DNA of 64,000 nucleotides from an uncultured bacterium (GCA_938092135.1 CALLJL010000002.1:1-64000); one strand, 5' to 3'; counted from the stretch's first letter, positions 50,456 through 59,880 are shown. The notes: generated by a model not told the origin, from the sequence alone. Numbers and translations are program-made.

Positions 50456-51358
50456 GTGCTTTTTCAACCAGAGCCGACTAGCAGCTGGGCAAAAAAGGCA
50501 GCTATTTTTATTTTTTCGCTCATAGTTCATGCTATCGCCCTAATTCTTCTCATTCAAGCCTTAACGCCAGTCACCATCATCAACTTTCCCCAAAAAGTGA
50601 TTCAGGTGAATATAGTTCCTCGCGAGGGACTTCAATTGCCGGCAATTTCAGGCCAAAAAGCCGGGACTGCTCCTTCTGGCAAGGGAGGATTAACCTCAGC
50701 TTCAGGAACATCAGTCCCGAGAACGACCATTGACCAAACGTTGGCTCTTTTAGACAAGGAAGCGATTATTCCTTTTTCTGGGCCCAAACCGCCAGGCCCA
50801 ATGCCCTATCCCCCCTTTAATCTTGAACGGCCTCGCCAGTCTGGAACATCTACTTTCACCTTGAAATTACCAGTTCCACCCGAAAAAGAAAGGCAGCCAG
50901 CCCCAGGAAGAGCTGTTCAACCCCGATCACCCCATGATTACTGGCGCTATGTCCTATCAATCGATCCAGGCAAGGAAAAAAAAGAAGGAGGTCCTGCCGG
51001 CCCCCTTATTAGTGGCTCTGGACTAATTTCAGCTCAGATTCCCAGAGTAACCTTAGAAGGTCCAGGTTATGATCTTTCGCCGTGGGCTCAGGAAGTTGTT
51101 TCGCGCCTTCAGAAAAACTGGCAGATTACTGCCTCAAGGGCAGCCCTTGAAAAAGGTATTCTTCACCTTTTAGTCGGTGTAGATAAAAGCGGCGAAATCA
51201 CCTTCATGCGGATTATCCTGTCATCCCAAAAAGCCTCTTTCGATCGAGCGGCTCTTGAAGCTATTAATCTCAGTCTCCCCCTTCCTCGCCTTCCTGATGG
51301 TCTACCAACAGATTCCCTTGAATTAACCTTAATTTTTGAATGCAACGAAAGCCGATGA
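50456..51358 (+). CDS. TonB/TolA-like energy-transducing protein
   Basis: This 300-residue protein starts at GTG 50456 with GAGG (50447-50450) 5 nt before. It has one transmembrane segment (about 14-38, IFIFSLIVHAIALILLIQAL), then a Pro/Gly/Ser-rich periplasmic spacer (about 55-180) and a C-terminal domain (about 212-297) with VVSRLQKNWQITA, LHLLVGVDKSGEITFMRIIL, FDRAALEAINLS and LELTLIFECN, the TonB-C fold. It probably couples inner-membrane proton motive force to the outer membrane. No ExbB or ExbD is present. It overlaps the next gene by 4 nt (ATGA), so the two are translationally coupled. Confidence 0.75.
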   Translation: MLFQPEPTSSWAKKAAIFIFSLIVHAIALILLIQALTPVTIINFPQKVIQVNIVPREGLQLPAISGQKAGTAPSGKGGLTSASGTSVPRTTIDQTLALLDKEAIIPFSGPKPPGPMPYPPFNLERPRQSGTSTFTLKLPVPPEKERQPAPGRAVQPRSPHDYWRYVLSIDPGKEKKEGGPAGPLISGSGLISAQIPRVTLEGPGYDLSPWAQEVVSRLQKNWQITASRAALEKGILHLLVGVDKSGEITFMRIILSSQKASFDRAALEAINLSLPLPRLPDGLPTDSLELTLIFECNESR

Positions 51359-52428
51359 AGAAAGCTAACAAGCCCTTTCTTCCCATCTTTGCGGCCCTTT
51401 TTGTTCTGTCAGGAATTAAAGGGCTAGCTCAGGACTGGACACAGGATTTAGCCTCGCTTTTTCTTGAAAATGTATCCTCCGCTGAAATTGCCTCTTTTCT
51501 TGAAGCTAAATTTGATTCTCTTAACCCCGAAGAAAAGGCAACAGCCTCTTTAATTCTTGCTTTCCTCTGGCAAAAGGATAATGACCTTCCCCATTCTTAT
51601 TCCTGGCTGGCTCGTTTTTTTGAAGATTTCCGGGGAGAAGGCGTCTTTTTCGATTTTCTACCGCGATCCATCCAAAATGAACTTTGGTCTTTCCTTCGCA
51701 AGTGGCAATCGCGCTATCCTCTGGTCAATGACCTTGCTTTTTTGATTCCGGCTGAAGCCACAGCCAGTATCTCGCCCCCCGATAGTGTAGTTTTAGCCAT
51801 CCAGATGGCCAACAGCGCCTATTTCAAATTGATTTTTGAAAATGAAACCATCAAGGCTGGTTTGCTTCAAAAAGGTTTGAATACTTTGAGTCTTGAAATT
51901 AGTCCCCTTATCAGGCAAAGTGGCCCTAAAAATTTTTTCTTGGAACTTAAAGCTGATGATCTCCTTATTCGCCGGGAAATTAGCATCAATGTCAATTTGA
52001 CCTCTGAAATCCTTCTCTCTTCAGCCCCTCAAGCTGATATAACCAGGATTTACCGTGTCTCCCTGCTTCTGGGGAACAAACTTCTGGCTCAAAGCCAAAG
52101 TACCTTTAAACTAACTCCTCCCATTCAGATAACCCTGCCGCCGGCCGATGGCCGTTTCTCGCCTTATGGCCCTGTCCATCCCTCTGGCCGAGACCCCCAG
52201 ACTATCGGCGTCTCTATCTTAACTTTGCCCATGGTAATAGCTGACCTGATTAAGGAATTCAAAGCAAAAAAAGAGGAAAAAGAAAAAACAGCGGCCCCAG
52301 AAATAAGAAGGGAAATCACGCTGATTTACTTGAATCAGACTCAAAGGGGATTGGAAAAGATGACGGCAGATTTAAAACTTGAATTCAAGGGCTATCAGGC
52401 CAAAGTGTTTTCTCTCTCCTCATCCTGA
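51355..52428 (+). CDS. Exported protein of unknown function coupled to the TonB-like gene
   Basis: This 357-residue protein starts at ATG 51355, which shares ATGA with the upstream stop; an in-frame ATG at 51340 is also possible. A signal peptide covers about 8-24 (LSGIKGLAQ). Residues about 25-130 are helical and Leu/Phe-rich, possibly TPR-like. Residues about 140-270 are beta-rich (ISPPDSVVLAIQMANSAYFK, LTSEILLSSAP) and look like an Ig-like fold. A Lys/Glu-rich helix lies near 308-323. I do not recognise the family. The tight coupling suggests that it works with the TonB-like protein at the envelope. Confidence 0.6.
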   Translation: MKKANKPFLPIFAALFVLSGIKGLAQDWTQDLASLFLENVSSAEIASFLEAKFDSLNPEEKATASLILAFLWQKDNDLPHSYSWLARFFEDFRGEGVFFDFLPRSIQNELWSFLRKWQSRYPLVNDLAFLIPAEATASISPPDSVVLAIQMANSAYFKLIFENETIKAGLLQKGLNTLSLEISPLIRQSGPKNFFLELKADDLLIRREISINVNLTSEILLSSAPQADITRIYRVSLLLGNKLLAQSQSTFKLTPPIQITLPPADGRFSPYGPVHPSGRDPQTIGVSILTLPMVIADLIKEFKAKKEEKEKTAAPEIRREITLIYLNQTQRGLEKMTADLKLEFKGYQAKVFSLSSS

Positions 52429-52533
52429 TTTTCTTAATAAATTGATCAAAATTTCTCTTTTTATTTACTGAATTAAAGACGCTAGTAATCCATAAAGAAT
52501 AAATCTAGAGCCTATCTTGGATATTTTTCTCCC

Positions 52534-52562
52534 TTGACATAAGAGAAAAGCTAACGTATACC
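52534..52562 (+). promoter_or_regulatory. Sigma-70 promoter giving a leaderless transcript for the second GT-C gene
   Basis: TTGACA (52534-52539), a 17-nt spacer and TATACC (52557-52562). The start of transcription would be about 52569 with ATG at 52571; no Shine-Dalgarno sequence is present. The geometry copies that at 46641. Confidence 0.65.
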
Positions 52563-52570
52563 TCTGGCGG

Positions 52571-54946
52571 ATGAGACTTAAAAAAAGAATTTTTATTTAT
52601 CTGTACTTGGGCTTCCTATCCGTAGGGCTAACTCTTTTCCTGCAACTTGTCTTCTTTAACCAGACCTTATCGGTTACCCATAAATCATTCCCTTTTCGGC
52701 CATTTCTTTTCCCTTTCCTTTTTTTGCTAACTTATCTCTTTCTATTGACTATCGGAAAAATTTTTTTCTTTTTTCAGAGGGGGGAATTAACAGCCCGCAA
52801 AATAAAAACTTTTATAATTATACTTTTGCCCTTGGCTTCCTTTTATCTTACCCCTCTACTTCTTAATTTTTATTGGAGCCGTCAGGATCTTCTTCTCCGC
52901 CTTGGCCGGCTTGCTCTTCTGGTTACTCTCTCCTCCTTGGCCATTGCTTTTGCATATATTGAGGAATTCAAGATCCTAATTCGTCGTCAACTCGATGCCT
53001 TAATTAATTGGTTTAATTCAATCGCGCCGCGGAAACGACTTTTTGTTCTTTTTTTCCTGGCATTTCTTGTTTATCAGCTGGCCACTTTGATCTTGGTTCT
53101 AAAGGGAGTAACCTTCTCTGGCGATGAACCCAATTATCTTCTTACAACTCATAGCTTGATTTACGATAGAGATATTAATTTGGCCAATAATTATGCCCGC
53201 CAGGATTATTTTGCCTTCTATTCCCGCCAAGAAAATCCCCGGCTAAAACTCGGAATTTATGGTCGCTATGGGAAAAAAGGGAAGGATTATATTTATCCCA
53301 TTAATCTTCCCGGAATATCAGTTCTTATTATTCCCTTTTATGCCCTGAGTCAGCTCTTCAGCGGGAAGCTCCTTACTTTTATCCTTAAAGGCAGCCTTTC
53401 CATCTGGGCAGCTCTTTTCAGCCTTCAGGTTTATCTTTTGAGCCGTCAGCGGTGGGGTCGGGAAGGGTTATCTTTATTTCTATGGGTAATAACCTCTTTC
53501 ACCCCTCCGGTTCTTTTTTATTCCTGCCATCTTTATCCTGAAATGCCCATAGCTTTTTTCTCTTTGCTTATTTTCAGGCGGCTTATCTTCAACCCGAATA
53601 TTTCCCTCCTTGAAGCCTCAGGCCTTGGATTCCTCCTGGCTATTTTTCCTTGGTTTGGTCTCAAATATAATTTCCTCTTTTGGCCTCTTCTTATCATCGG
53701 TTTTTTTAAATTTGTTCGGGACAAAGAAAAGATAAAAAAGATAGCGGCTTTTATCTGGCTACCTTTAATTTCCCAGGTTCTCTTTTATCTTTTTATCTAT
53801 TATCTCTATGGAACCTTTTCGCCTATCGCCATCTATGAAGGCATGATGACCGCTGAGCAAGTCAGGGCATTCTGGCAAATGGTTATGGCCATTCCCTTTT
53901 CCCTTCGGGTTGAGTCTTTTCTTGATTATTTTCTTGATCAGCGCGATGGCTTGCTCTTTTATGCACCCCTTTATTTCTTTGCGCTAGTCGGCTTTATTGA
54001 TCTATGGCGTCGATCGAGAAGAATTTTCTTCGGCCTTCTTTTCGTTTCTCTCCCCTTTCTTTTCAATTATTCTTTTCTGACCCATCGCCAGGGCTATTCT
54101 CCCCAGGCCAGGGTTCTCATGCCCATCATCTGGGTGGGTATTTTTGCCCTGGGTGAATTTTTGGCCAGAAATGAGAAAAGGTTTTTCCGTCATCTCTTTC
54201 TTCTCTCTTTAGTTATCAGTTTCTTTTTTACGCTTATTCTCCTTTTTCATCCCCACTTCCTTTATCAGCCGACTACTCATGAATTCACTTCAAGGCCTGG
54301 TGACCTTTTCGTTTATCTAAGCAACACCCATTTTTTTCTTCCCCCTTTTCTTCCTTCATTTATTAAAATAAATAACCTTGGCTACTGGCCAAATTATATT
54401 TGGATAATGCTTATCCTTATTTTTTTGATCCTCTATGGCTTTTCTCAAAATAAAATTCTCTTAACCAAGGGCTTAAACTGGCCCTTTATTTTTATCCTTC
54501 TAGGGCTTGCTCTATTTCTCCGAGTCCTATTTCCAGTTCCTCCCCTCTATCCCGTAAAAACTGTTAACTATTCACCTCAACGTTCCCTCGGTTTTTATCT
54601 TTTTTATTTGGGACGAGGTGTTGTGGTTAAGCAAGAAGGCGATTTTTATCTCCACCTTGAAAAACCCTATCGATTCATTTTTGGTTCCAAACAGGAATTA
54701 AAAGAAATTGAGATCCAACTGGGTTCAGAAAAAGGTGAATATGAAATCAATCTTTACGCCTTTGATCTACCTCTTTTTAAAACAAAAATCAGTCGCGAAA
54801 AGAGGAAGTTGCGGCTAAATTTGCCCCCACCTTATAAACGGCGCCATCTATACCTTTACGAAATTAATCTCGAGATGAAGCATTATTCGGAGGAATCAAT
54901 GTTAATTGAGCCCTTTATGATTCAGTTTATTCCTAATCGGGTTTAA
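52571..54946 (+). CDS. Polytopic GT-C-like membrane glycosyltransferase, paralogue of 46679-49042
   Basis: This 791-residue protein has the same layout as the gene at 46679: many transmembrane helices, a loop with FSGDEPNYLLTTHSLIYDRD and INLANNYARQDY, YSCHLYPEMPIAFFSLLIFR, FLDQRDGLLFYAPLYFFALV, THRQGYSPQARVLMPIIW, and a soluble C-terminal region with EINLYAFDLPLFKTKIS. The two proteins share motifs in the same order but differ clearly in sequence, so the duplication is old. It is likely to act on a lipid-linked sugar at the periplasmic face. Its stop overlaps the convergent tsaD stop by 14 nt. The family is not named with certainty. Confidence 0.7.
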   Translation: MRLKKRIFIYLYLGFLSVGLTLFLQLVFFNQTLSVTHKSFPFRPFLFPFLFLLTYLFLLTIGKIFFFFQRGELTARKIKTFIIILLPLASFYLTPLLLNFYWSRQDLLLRLGRLALLVTLSSLAIAFAYIEEFKILIRRQLDALINWFNSIAPRKRLFVLFFLAFLVYQLATLILVLKGVTFSGDEPNYLLTTHSLIYDRDINLANNYARQDYFAFYSRQENPRLKLGIYGRYGKKGKDYIYPINLPGISVLIIPFYALSQLFSGKLLTFILKGSLSIWAALFSLQVYLLSRQRWGREGLSLFLWVITSFTPPVLFYSCHLYPEMPIAFFSLLIFRRLIFNPNISLLEASGLGFLLAIFPWFGLKYNFLFWPLLIIGFFKFVRDKEKIKKIAAFIWLPLISQVLFYLFIYYLYGTFSPIAIYEGMMTAEQVRAFWQMVMAIPFSLRVESFLDYFLDQRDGLLFYAPLYFFALVGFIDLWRRSRRIFFGLLFVSLPFLFNYSFLTHRQGYSPQARVLMPIIWVGIFALGEFLARNEKRFFRHLFLLSLVISFFFTLILLFHPHFLYQPTTHEFTSRPGDLFVYLSNTHFFLPPFLPSFIKINNLGYWPNYIWIMLILIFLILYGFSQNKILLTKGLNWPFIFILLGLALFLRVLFPVPPLYPVKTVNYSPQRSLGFYLFYLGRGVVVKQEGDFYLHLEKPYRFIFGSKQELKEIEIQLGSEKGEYEINLYAFDLPLFKTKISREKRKLRLNLPPPYKRRHLYLYEINLEMKHYSEESMLIEPFMIQFIPNRV

Positions 54947-55958
54947 AGCGAGCATAAGCATCAAGATCTAAGGGTGAAGCGATAGGCTTATTCAAACGAA
55001 TAATTTCGGCAGCCAGAGCTCCCACCATGGCTGCATTATCCGTACAATATTCAGGCAAGGGAAGATAGGCTTTTACTCCCTTCTCCTTGCCGAGCTCAAG
55101 AAAGCAGGAGCGAAGTCGCCGATTACGGGCGACACCTCCACAGAGAAGAATAGCTTCAGCTTTATAAATTGATAACGCCTGGGAAAGGTTGAAAAGAAGG
55201 GACTCCACAATGGCCGATTCAAAGCTGGCGAGAAAATCCTTTAATTGAGCATGAGAAGCGGTGATCTCCTCATCTTTTATTAATTTTAAAGCGGCTGTTT
55301 TCAGACCACTGAAACTGAAATCAAGGGAGTTATCCTTCATTCTGGGGATAGCAAAAGCAAAAGCTCTGGCGAAACCGCCTTCTGCCAGTCTTTCAATGAT
55401 GGGACCTCCCGGATAACCAAGTCCTAAGAATTTAGCCACCTTATCAAGGGCTTCGCCAGCAGCATCATCTCTTGTTCGGCCAAGGAGCCGATATTTGAGT
55501 CTTTCAGGTAAATAGAACAAAGAGGTATGCCCGCCTGAAACAATTAAAGCCAGGGAAGGAAAAGGGATATCGCGATGGCTTAAAAAAACTGATTCGATAT
55601 GAGCCTGAAGATGGTCAATTCCAATTAATGGCCGATGGTAATAATAGGCTAAAGCTTTTGCAAAGCATACGCCAACAAGCAAAGAACCGATCAAACCAGG
55701 TCCCTGGGTAACAGCGAAGGCCGCAATATCTTGAAGTTTTAACTCTGACCGACGCAGAGCCTCCTCAACTACAGGAAGAATGGTTTTCAGGTGCTGACGC
55801 GAGGCCAATTCAGGGACAACTCCGCCAAAAGGCGCATGAATTAGGTCTTGGCTGAGGACAACATTGCTCCTTATTTGGCGATCAAAACTGACCACAGCCG
55901 CAGAGGTCTCATCGCAGCTGGTTTCAATGGCCAGAATGTAATTGGCTGATATTTCCAT
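54933..55958 (-). CDS. tsaD: tRNA N6-adenosine threonylcarbamoyltransferase
   Basis: This 341-residue protein starts at ATG 55958 after AAAAAGG; an in-frame TTG extension to 55979 is unlikely. ILAIETSCDETSAAVV, APFGGVVPELASRQHL, VTQGPGLIGSLLVGV, metal ligands His116 and His120 (IDHLQAHIES), LIVSGGHTSL, LDKVAKFLGLGYPGGP, FSFSGLKTA and YCTDNAAMVG with the last metal Asp identify TsaD/Kae1. It transfers the threonylcarbamoyl group to A37 of ANN-decoding tRNAs together with TsaB, TsaC and TsaE, none of which is in the window. The length is normal. Confidence 0.97.
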   Translation of the reverse strand: MEISANYILAIETSCDETSAAVVSFDRQIRSNVVLSQDLIHAPFGGVVPELASRQHLKTILPVVEEALRRSELKLQDIAAFAVTQGPGLIGSLLVGVCFAKALAYYYHRPLIGIDHLQAHIESVFLSHRDIPFPSLALIVSGGHTSLFYLPERLKYRLLGRTRDDAAGEALDKVAKFLGLGYPGGPIIERLAEGGFARAFAFAIPRMKDNSLDFSFSGLKTAALKLIKDEEITASHAQLKDFLASFESAIVESLLFNLSQALSIYKAEAILLCGGVARNRRLRSCFLELGKEKGVKAYLPLPEYCTDNAAMVGALAAEIIRLNKPIASPLDLDAYARFKPD

Positions 55959-56032
55959 TAACCTTTTTCCGTTAAGCAAATAAAAAAGGGCTAAAGTGAA
56001 CGCTAATAGAAAAGGCTATAAAATTAAATTTA

Positions 56033-57079
56033 TCAAGGAACTTCATTAAATTCATTGTCCGAGCTCATAATGGCTTGATCATAGGGAGGATAAAGGATGC
56101 CTTTTTCCGTAATTATAGCAGAGATTAAGGAAGCTGGGGTGACATCAAAGGCTGGATTTTTCACGGGTATATCAGGAAGGGTTATCCAGCAGTCACCAAT
56201 TTTTCGGACCTCATCGCCTTTCCTTTCTTCAATGGGAATTTCCAGACCTGATTCAATTTTGAGATCAATTGTGGAAAAGGGAGCCGCCACATAGAAGGGA
56301 ATTTTATTTTCCCGGGCCAGAACAGCTAAGGAATAGGTTCCGATTTTATTGGCCGTATCACCATTGCGGGCGATTCTATCAGCTCCAGTAATGACTAAAT
56401 TGATCTCTCCCTTCTGCATCAACCAGCCAGCCATATTATCAGTAATCAGAGTAATGGGAATTCCGGCCCGGCGCAGCTCCCAACAGGTAAGTCTAGCTCC
56501 CTGAAGGAAAGGCCTCGTTTCGCCGGCGACAACCTTAATTTTTTTCCCTTCTTCCCAGGCCCTTCTGATAACTCCTAAGGCTGTTCCATAGCCGGCCGTG
56601 GCCAACTCACCTGCATTGCAGTGGGTTAAAATGGTAGCGTTATCAGGAATTAGCCTCGCTCCATATTCACCGATCTTTTTATTTGTGGCCACATCCTCGG
56701 CTTCTATTTGCCGGGCTTCGGCGAGCAACCGGTTGATAATCGTCTCATTGTCCTCATTTCTCACCGATTCAAAAATCTTTCTCATTCTCTCAAGAGCCCA
56801 GAAGAGGTTTCGAGCTGTAGGTCTGGTTTTGCTCAGCCGATCCAGAATTATATCAAAGGCCAAGTAAAAAGGCTCAAACCTAGCATATTTTTTTAAACCC
56901 AAGACAACACCATAGGCCGCGACAACGCCTATGGCTGGAGCGCCACGAACAACCATGAGTTCAATAGCTTTGGCTGTGTCTTCATGGTCCTCGCAGTTGA
57001 AATATTTTTCTTCAAAGGGAAGATAACGTTGATCGAGAAGAATAAGCCTTTCATCTTGCCACTCAAAAGCTGGCCACAT
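56033..57079 (-). CDS. mtnA: S-methyl-5-thioribose-1-phosphate isomerase
   Basis: This 348-residue protein starts at ATG 57079 after GGGAGG. MVVRGAPAIGVVAAYG, RPTARNLFWALERM, ILTHCNAGELATAGYGTALG (Cys154), ETRPFLQGARLTCWEL, LITDNMAGWLM, VITGADRIARNGD (Asp234) and TYSLAVLARENKIPFYVAAP form the MtnA signature, with the two catalytic residues at almost the same positions as in Bacillus subtilis MtnA. It isomerises methylthioribose-1-phosphate to the ribulose form in methionine salvage. No other mtn gene is in the window. It lies upstream of tsaD on the same strand with a 75-nt gap. Confidence 0.96.
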   Translation of the reverse strand: MWPAFEWQDERLILLDQRYLPFEEKYFNCEDHEDTAKAIELMVVRGAPAIGVVAAYGVVLGLKKYARFEPFYLAFDIILDRLSKTRPTARNLFWALERMRKIFESVRNEDNETIINRLLAEARQIEAEDVATNKKIGEYGARLIPDNATILTHCNAGELATAGYGTALGVIRRAWEEGKKIKVVAGETRPFLQGARLTCWELRRAGIPITLITDNMAGWLMQKGEINLVITGADRIARNGDTANKIGTYSLAVLARENKIPFYVAAPFSTIDLKIESGLEIPIEERKGDEVRKIGDCWITLPDIPVKNPAFDVTPASLISAIITEKGILYPPYDQAIMSSDNEFNEVP

Positions 57080-57308
57080 TCTTGCCTCCCGATATTTTCG
57101 ACCAAATTTAAAAAGACAGCCCTTTTTCCTTGACCATATTTAAACTACAAATGTTTTGTATGCAGAACAAATTAAATCTAAAAAAAACATATTGGCAAAA
57201 AAGTTCCTCAAGGTCAAATGGAAATAGGGCTTCCTTGACTTTTCCGCCTCTCTCGCATAGGCTTATCTTGATAGACTTTTGACTGGCTTGAGCCGAAAGG
57301 AGGTTGCG

Positions 57309-57515
57309 ATGTTTCTTTTCGGACCAATTGGCCCTTCTGAGCTGTTAATTATTCTCCTCATTGTGGTCATTATTTTCGGAGCTCGGCGATTACCCGAGCT
57401 GGGCAAGTCTTTAGGTGAAGGGATAAAAAATTTCCGCCGCGCGGTCAGTGGCCGATATGACGAGGAAGAAAAGAAACTGGATAAAAATAAATCTGATTCC
57501 CCTTCTAAAGAATGA
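57309..57515 (+). CDS. tatA: Sec-independent translocase subunit TatA/E
   Basis: This 68-residue protein starts at ATG 57309, chosen because GAAAGGAGG (57295-57303) precedes it; an upstream in-frame start at 57279 would add ten non-conserved residues. [20 protein letters not shown] is the short membrane helix. [20 protein letters not shown] is the hinge and amphipathic helix with the conserved FG. The charged tail is [13 protein letters not shown]. It polymerises to form the Tat pore. No tatB or tatC is adjacent. It overlaps the downstream methyltransferase by ATGA. Confidence 0.95.
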   Translation: MFLFGPIGPSELLIILLIVVIIFGARRLPELGKSLGEGIKNFRRAVSGRYDEEEKKLDKNKSDSPSKE

Positions 57516-58744
57516 AACGCATCCTTGAAAAGCTGGCTGCTGAGCGCCTGGCTAAGGAAGAGGAGCTTCAAAGCCGGCTCAACGCTCTAAAGAAAGAGAA
57601 TTTACATGAAAATTATGTTAAATCGCTCGAAAAATTCAAATTACAACTCTCCCAGTTAGAAAATTTAATTAAAGAAAAAAAGCCAAAAAGAGTTATTGGT
57701 TTAAAGACTCAGCCCTTTTCTGAAACTCAAATTCTTTCTCTATTCCATGAGCTTTTCCAGCAGCTTCATTCCTGTCTTGAGCTTGAGATAAAGTTAATCG
57801 AAAAAACGCGCCTTGATCTCCAGGAAATCATCCGGATAGCGAATGAAGTTGGTGAGGCCCGGGATCGGGAGTGGGATGCTCTCGGTAGCAATCATGTTGG
57901 TTTAATCTTTAAAAGCCTTGAGTGGCGGGTCGAGGATTTGGCGGCTCAATGTGAGGAAGCCCGCGCTCTCGTTGAAAGAGCTAATTGGCTTAGAGCCAAG
58001 CTCGAGGAAACCCTTGTCGCTTTAGGGGAAAGGCCAAGCCCTGAACCAGGTCCGATCCGAGAGACTCTGGGAGCTCTTCGCGACTGGCGTTATGCCAGCT
58101 TTGAGAACAGGTTCCGAGGTTCTCAAGAAAAAATCAGGGAACAATTAGAAGGCTACGCTCTTTTATTTCCAGCGGGATGTAAGGTTTTAGATTTAGGCTG
58201 TGGAAGAGGCGAGATGGTGGAAATTCTCAGGGAAAAGGGAGTAAATGCCTTCGGTATTGACCTTAATGAGGAAATGATTGCCCTTTGTCAGGCCCGAGGC
58301 CTTCCCTGTGTAAAAGGTGATTTAATCGAGAAATTGATTAATTTACAGGATAATTCTCTTGATGGCCTTTTCTCATCCCAGGTAATTGAGCATCTGCCAA
58401 CTCAAGTCCTCGAGCTGATGATTGATCTCTGTTATCTCAAGCTCAAGCCTTCCGGCATTCTAATTTTAGAAACAATCAATCCCACTTCAGTTTTTGCCTT
58501 GGTTCAGGTTTATTTTCTTGATCCATCCCATCAAAAACCCATCCATCCCCAAAGTCTAAAATTTCTGCTTGAAACAGCCGGCTTCAAAAAAATTGAAATT
58601 CGCTATTCGGCTCCCCTGACAACGGAAAGATTAAAAGAAATACCAGGAACCGATGAGAGGACAACCCTTATTAACCAAAATCTCGATGCTCTCAATGAGC
58701 TTCTTTTCGCTCCAGTAAATTATGCGGCCATTGCTTGGAAATAA
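57512..58744 (+). CDS. SAM-dependent methyltransferase with N-terminal coiled coil
   Basis: This 410-residue protein begins at ATG 57512, sharing 4 nt with the tatA stop. Residues about 1-90 and 120-185 are charged and helical, probably coiled coil ([40 protein letters not shown]). The class I methyltransferase core is about 220-400, with [15 protein letters not shown] (motif I), [25 protein letters not shown] and [16 protein letters not shown]. The pattern resembles the methyltransferases of surface-polysaccharide clusters that cap chains, but no kinase domain is present. Translational coupling to tatA is odd for such a role. The substrate is unknown. Confidence 0.8.
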   Translation: MKRILEKLAAERLAKEEELQSRLNALKKENLHENYVKSLEKFKLQLSQLENLIKEKKPKRVIGLKTQPFSETQILSLFHELFQQLHSCLELEIKLIEKTRLDLQEIIRIANEVGEARDREWDALGSNHVGLIFKSLEWRVEDLAAQCEEARALVERANWLRAKLEETLVALGERPSPEPGPIRETLGALRDWRYASFENRFRGSQEKIREQLEGYALLFPAGCKVLDLGCGRGEMVEILREKGVNAFGIDLNEEMIALCQARGLPCVKGDLIEKLINLQDNSLDGLFSSQVIEHLPTQVLELMIDLCYLKLKPSGILILETINPTSVFALVQVYFLDPSHQKPIHPQSLKFLLETAGFKKIEIRYSAPLTTERLKEIPGTDERTTLINQNLDALNELLFAPVNYAAIAWK

Positions 58745-58871
58745 GCCAAATTTTCTAAGAATTTTTAGTTAAAAAATTGATTTAATCTATTAGGTCGGGG
58801 TAAAAAATTTTTAACTATAAACTAAAATTTTTGTTTTAGGTAAAAAAATTAATTTTTAGGGATAGGAGAAA

Positions 58872-59819
58872 ATGACTTTAATAGCCGGTTTTGATATTGG
58901 CGGTACCCAGATAAAATTTGGTCTTGTTGATAAAAAAGGGGAAATTATTTTTAAAGGGAAAGAAGCTACACCTCAAAATTTCGATCTCCTTGGCGAGATT
59001 TTAGGAAAAATATGGGGAAAAATGAAGGAAAAAGCCGGCTCTAAAAAAATTCTAGCTGCAGGTTTTGGTTTCCCCGGCATTTTCAGCCCGGAAAAAGAAA
59101 TGATTATAAAGTCGCCTAATTTTCCGGCTCTTGATGGTCGTCCCCTTCGGCCATTTCTTCAAAAATATTTTCCCTTTCCTTTTACGATAGATAATGATGC
59201 CAATTTAGCCGCCTATGGCGAATGGAGTCGGCTTCAAGGCAAAAAACCTAAAAGTCTTGTTTTTTTAACTCTTGGCACAGGCGTGGGTTCTGGAATTATT
59301 CTTGAGGGAAAAATTTGGCACGGCTGCGCCGGCTTTGCCGCTGAAATCGGCCATTTAACCGTTAATCCTGAGGGCGAAAAATGTCATTGCGGTAATATTG
59401 GCTGTCTTGAAACCGAAGTTTCAGCCCGGGCCTTAATTCGGAATTACCTAGAAATTTCAGAGAAAAAGGGACAACAAAGAGGGGAAGAGATTACTGCCCA
59501 ACAGATTACAGCTCGAGATATAACTCATTTAGCCAGAAAGGGCGATAAAGCTGCCTTAAGAAGTTTTGAACGAGCTGGCTATTTCCTTGGAATTGGCTTA
59601 GGCATCATTATTAATATTTTAAATCCTGAAATGATTGTTATTGGTGGGGGCGTTATGGCTTCGGGAAATCTTCTTTTAAAGCCAGCTTTAAAGGAGGCTA
59701 AAAAGCGCTGTTTCCAGGCAGCCTTCGCGGTAACCAAAATCCGGCGGGCTCTTTTGGGAAATGACGCCGGCTTTATTGGCGCTGCCTATTGCGCCCAAAT
59801 AAAGCTCAAAAATATCTAA
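58872..59819 (+). CDS. ROK-family sugar kinase, glucokinase-like
   Basis: This 315-residue protein starts at ATG 58872 after GGGATAGGAG. GFDIGGTQIKFGLVD (phosphate-1), ENDAN-type TIDNDANLAAYGEW (catalytic Asp109), LTLGTGVGSGIILEGKIWHG, GFAAEIGHLTV with zinc His161, and CHCGNIGCLE (Cys171, Cys173, Cys178) make up the ROK zinc-kinase signature. It lacks the N-terminal helix-turn-helix domain of ROK repressors, so it is an enzyme rather than a regulator. It phosphorylates glucose or a related hexose or hexosamine in the cytosol. It precedes the receptor pair on the same strand, but the sigma-54 promoter in between separates their regulation. Confidence 0.92.
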   Translation: MTLIAGFDIGGTQIKFGLVDKKGEIIFKGKEATPQNFDLLGEILGKIWGKMKEKAGSKKILAAGFGFPGIFSPEKEMIIKSPNFPALDGRPLRPFLQKYFPFPFTIDNDANLAAYGEWSRLQGKKPKSLVFLTLGTGVGSGIILEGKIWHGCAGFAAEIGHLTVNPEGEKCHCGNIGCLETEVSARALIRNYLEISEKKGQQRGEEITAQQITARDITHLARKGDKAALRSFERAGYFLGIGLGIIINILNPEMIVIGGGVMASGNLLLKPALKEAKKRCFQAAFAVTKIRRALLGNDAGFIGAAYCAQIKLKNI

Positions 59820-59845
59820 TGGCAATATTAGTTTCAAAAATTTGG

Positions 59846-59880
59846 ATTCAAAAATATGAACAAATTCAATTTTTTGAATT
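59846..59880. promoter_or_regulatory. Palindromic upstream activator site(s) for the TonB receptor
   Basis: AATTCAATTTTTTGAATT at 59863-59880 is an 18-bp near-perfect palindrome, identical to the one at 63370. A worn neighbour, TTCAAAAATATGAA, lies at 59846-59859. The centre is about 95 bp before the -24 element. Confidence 0.7.
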
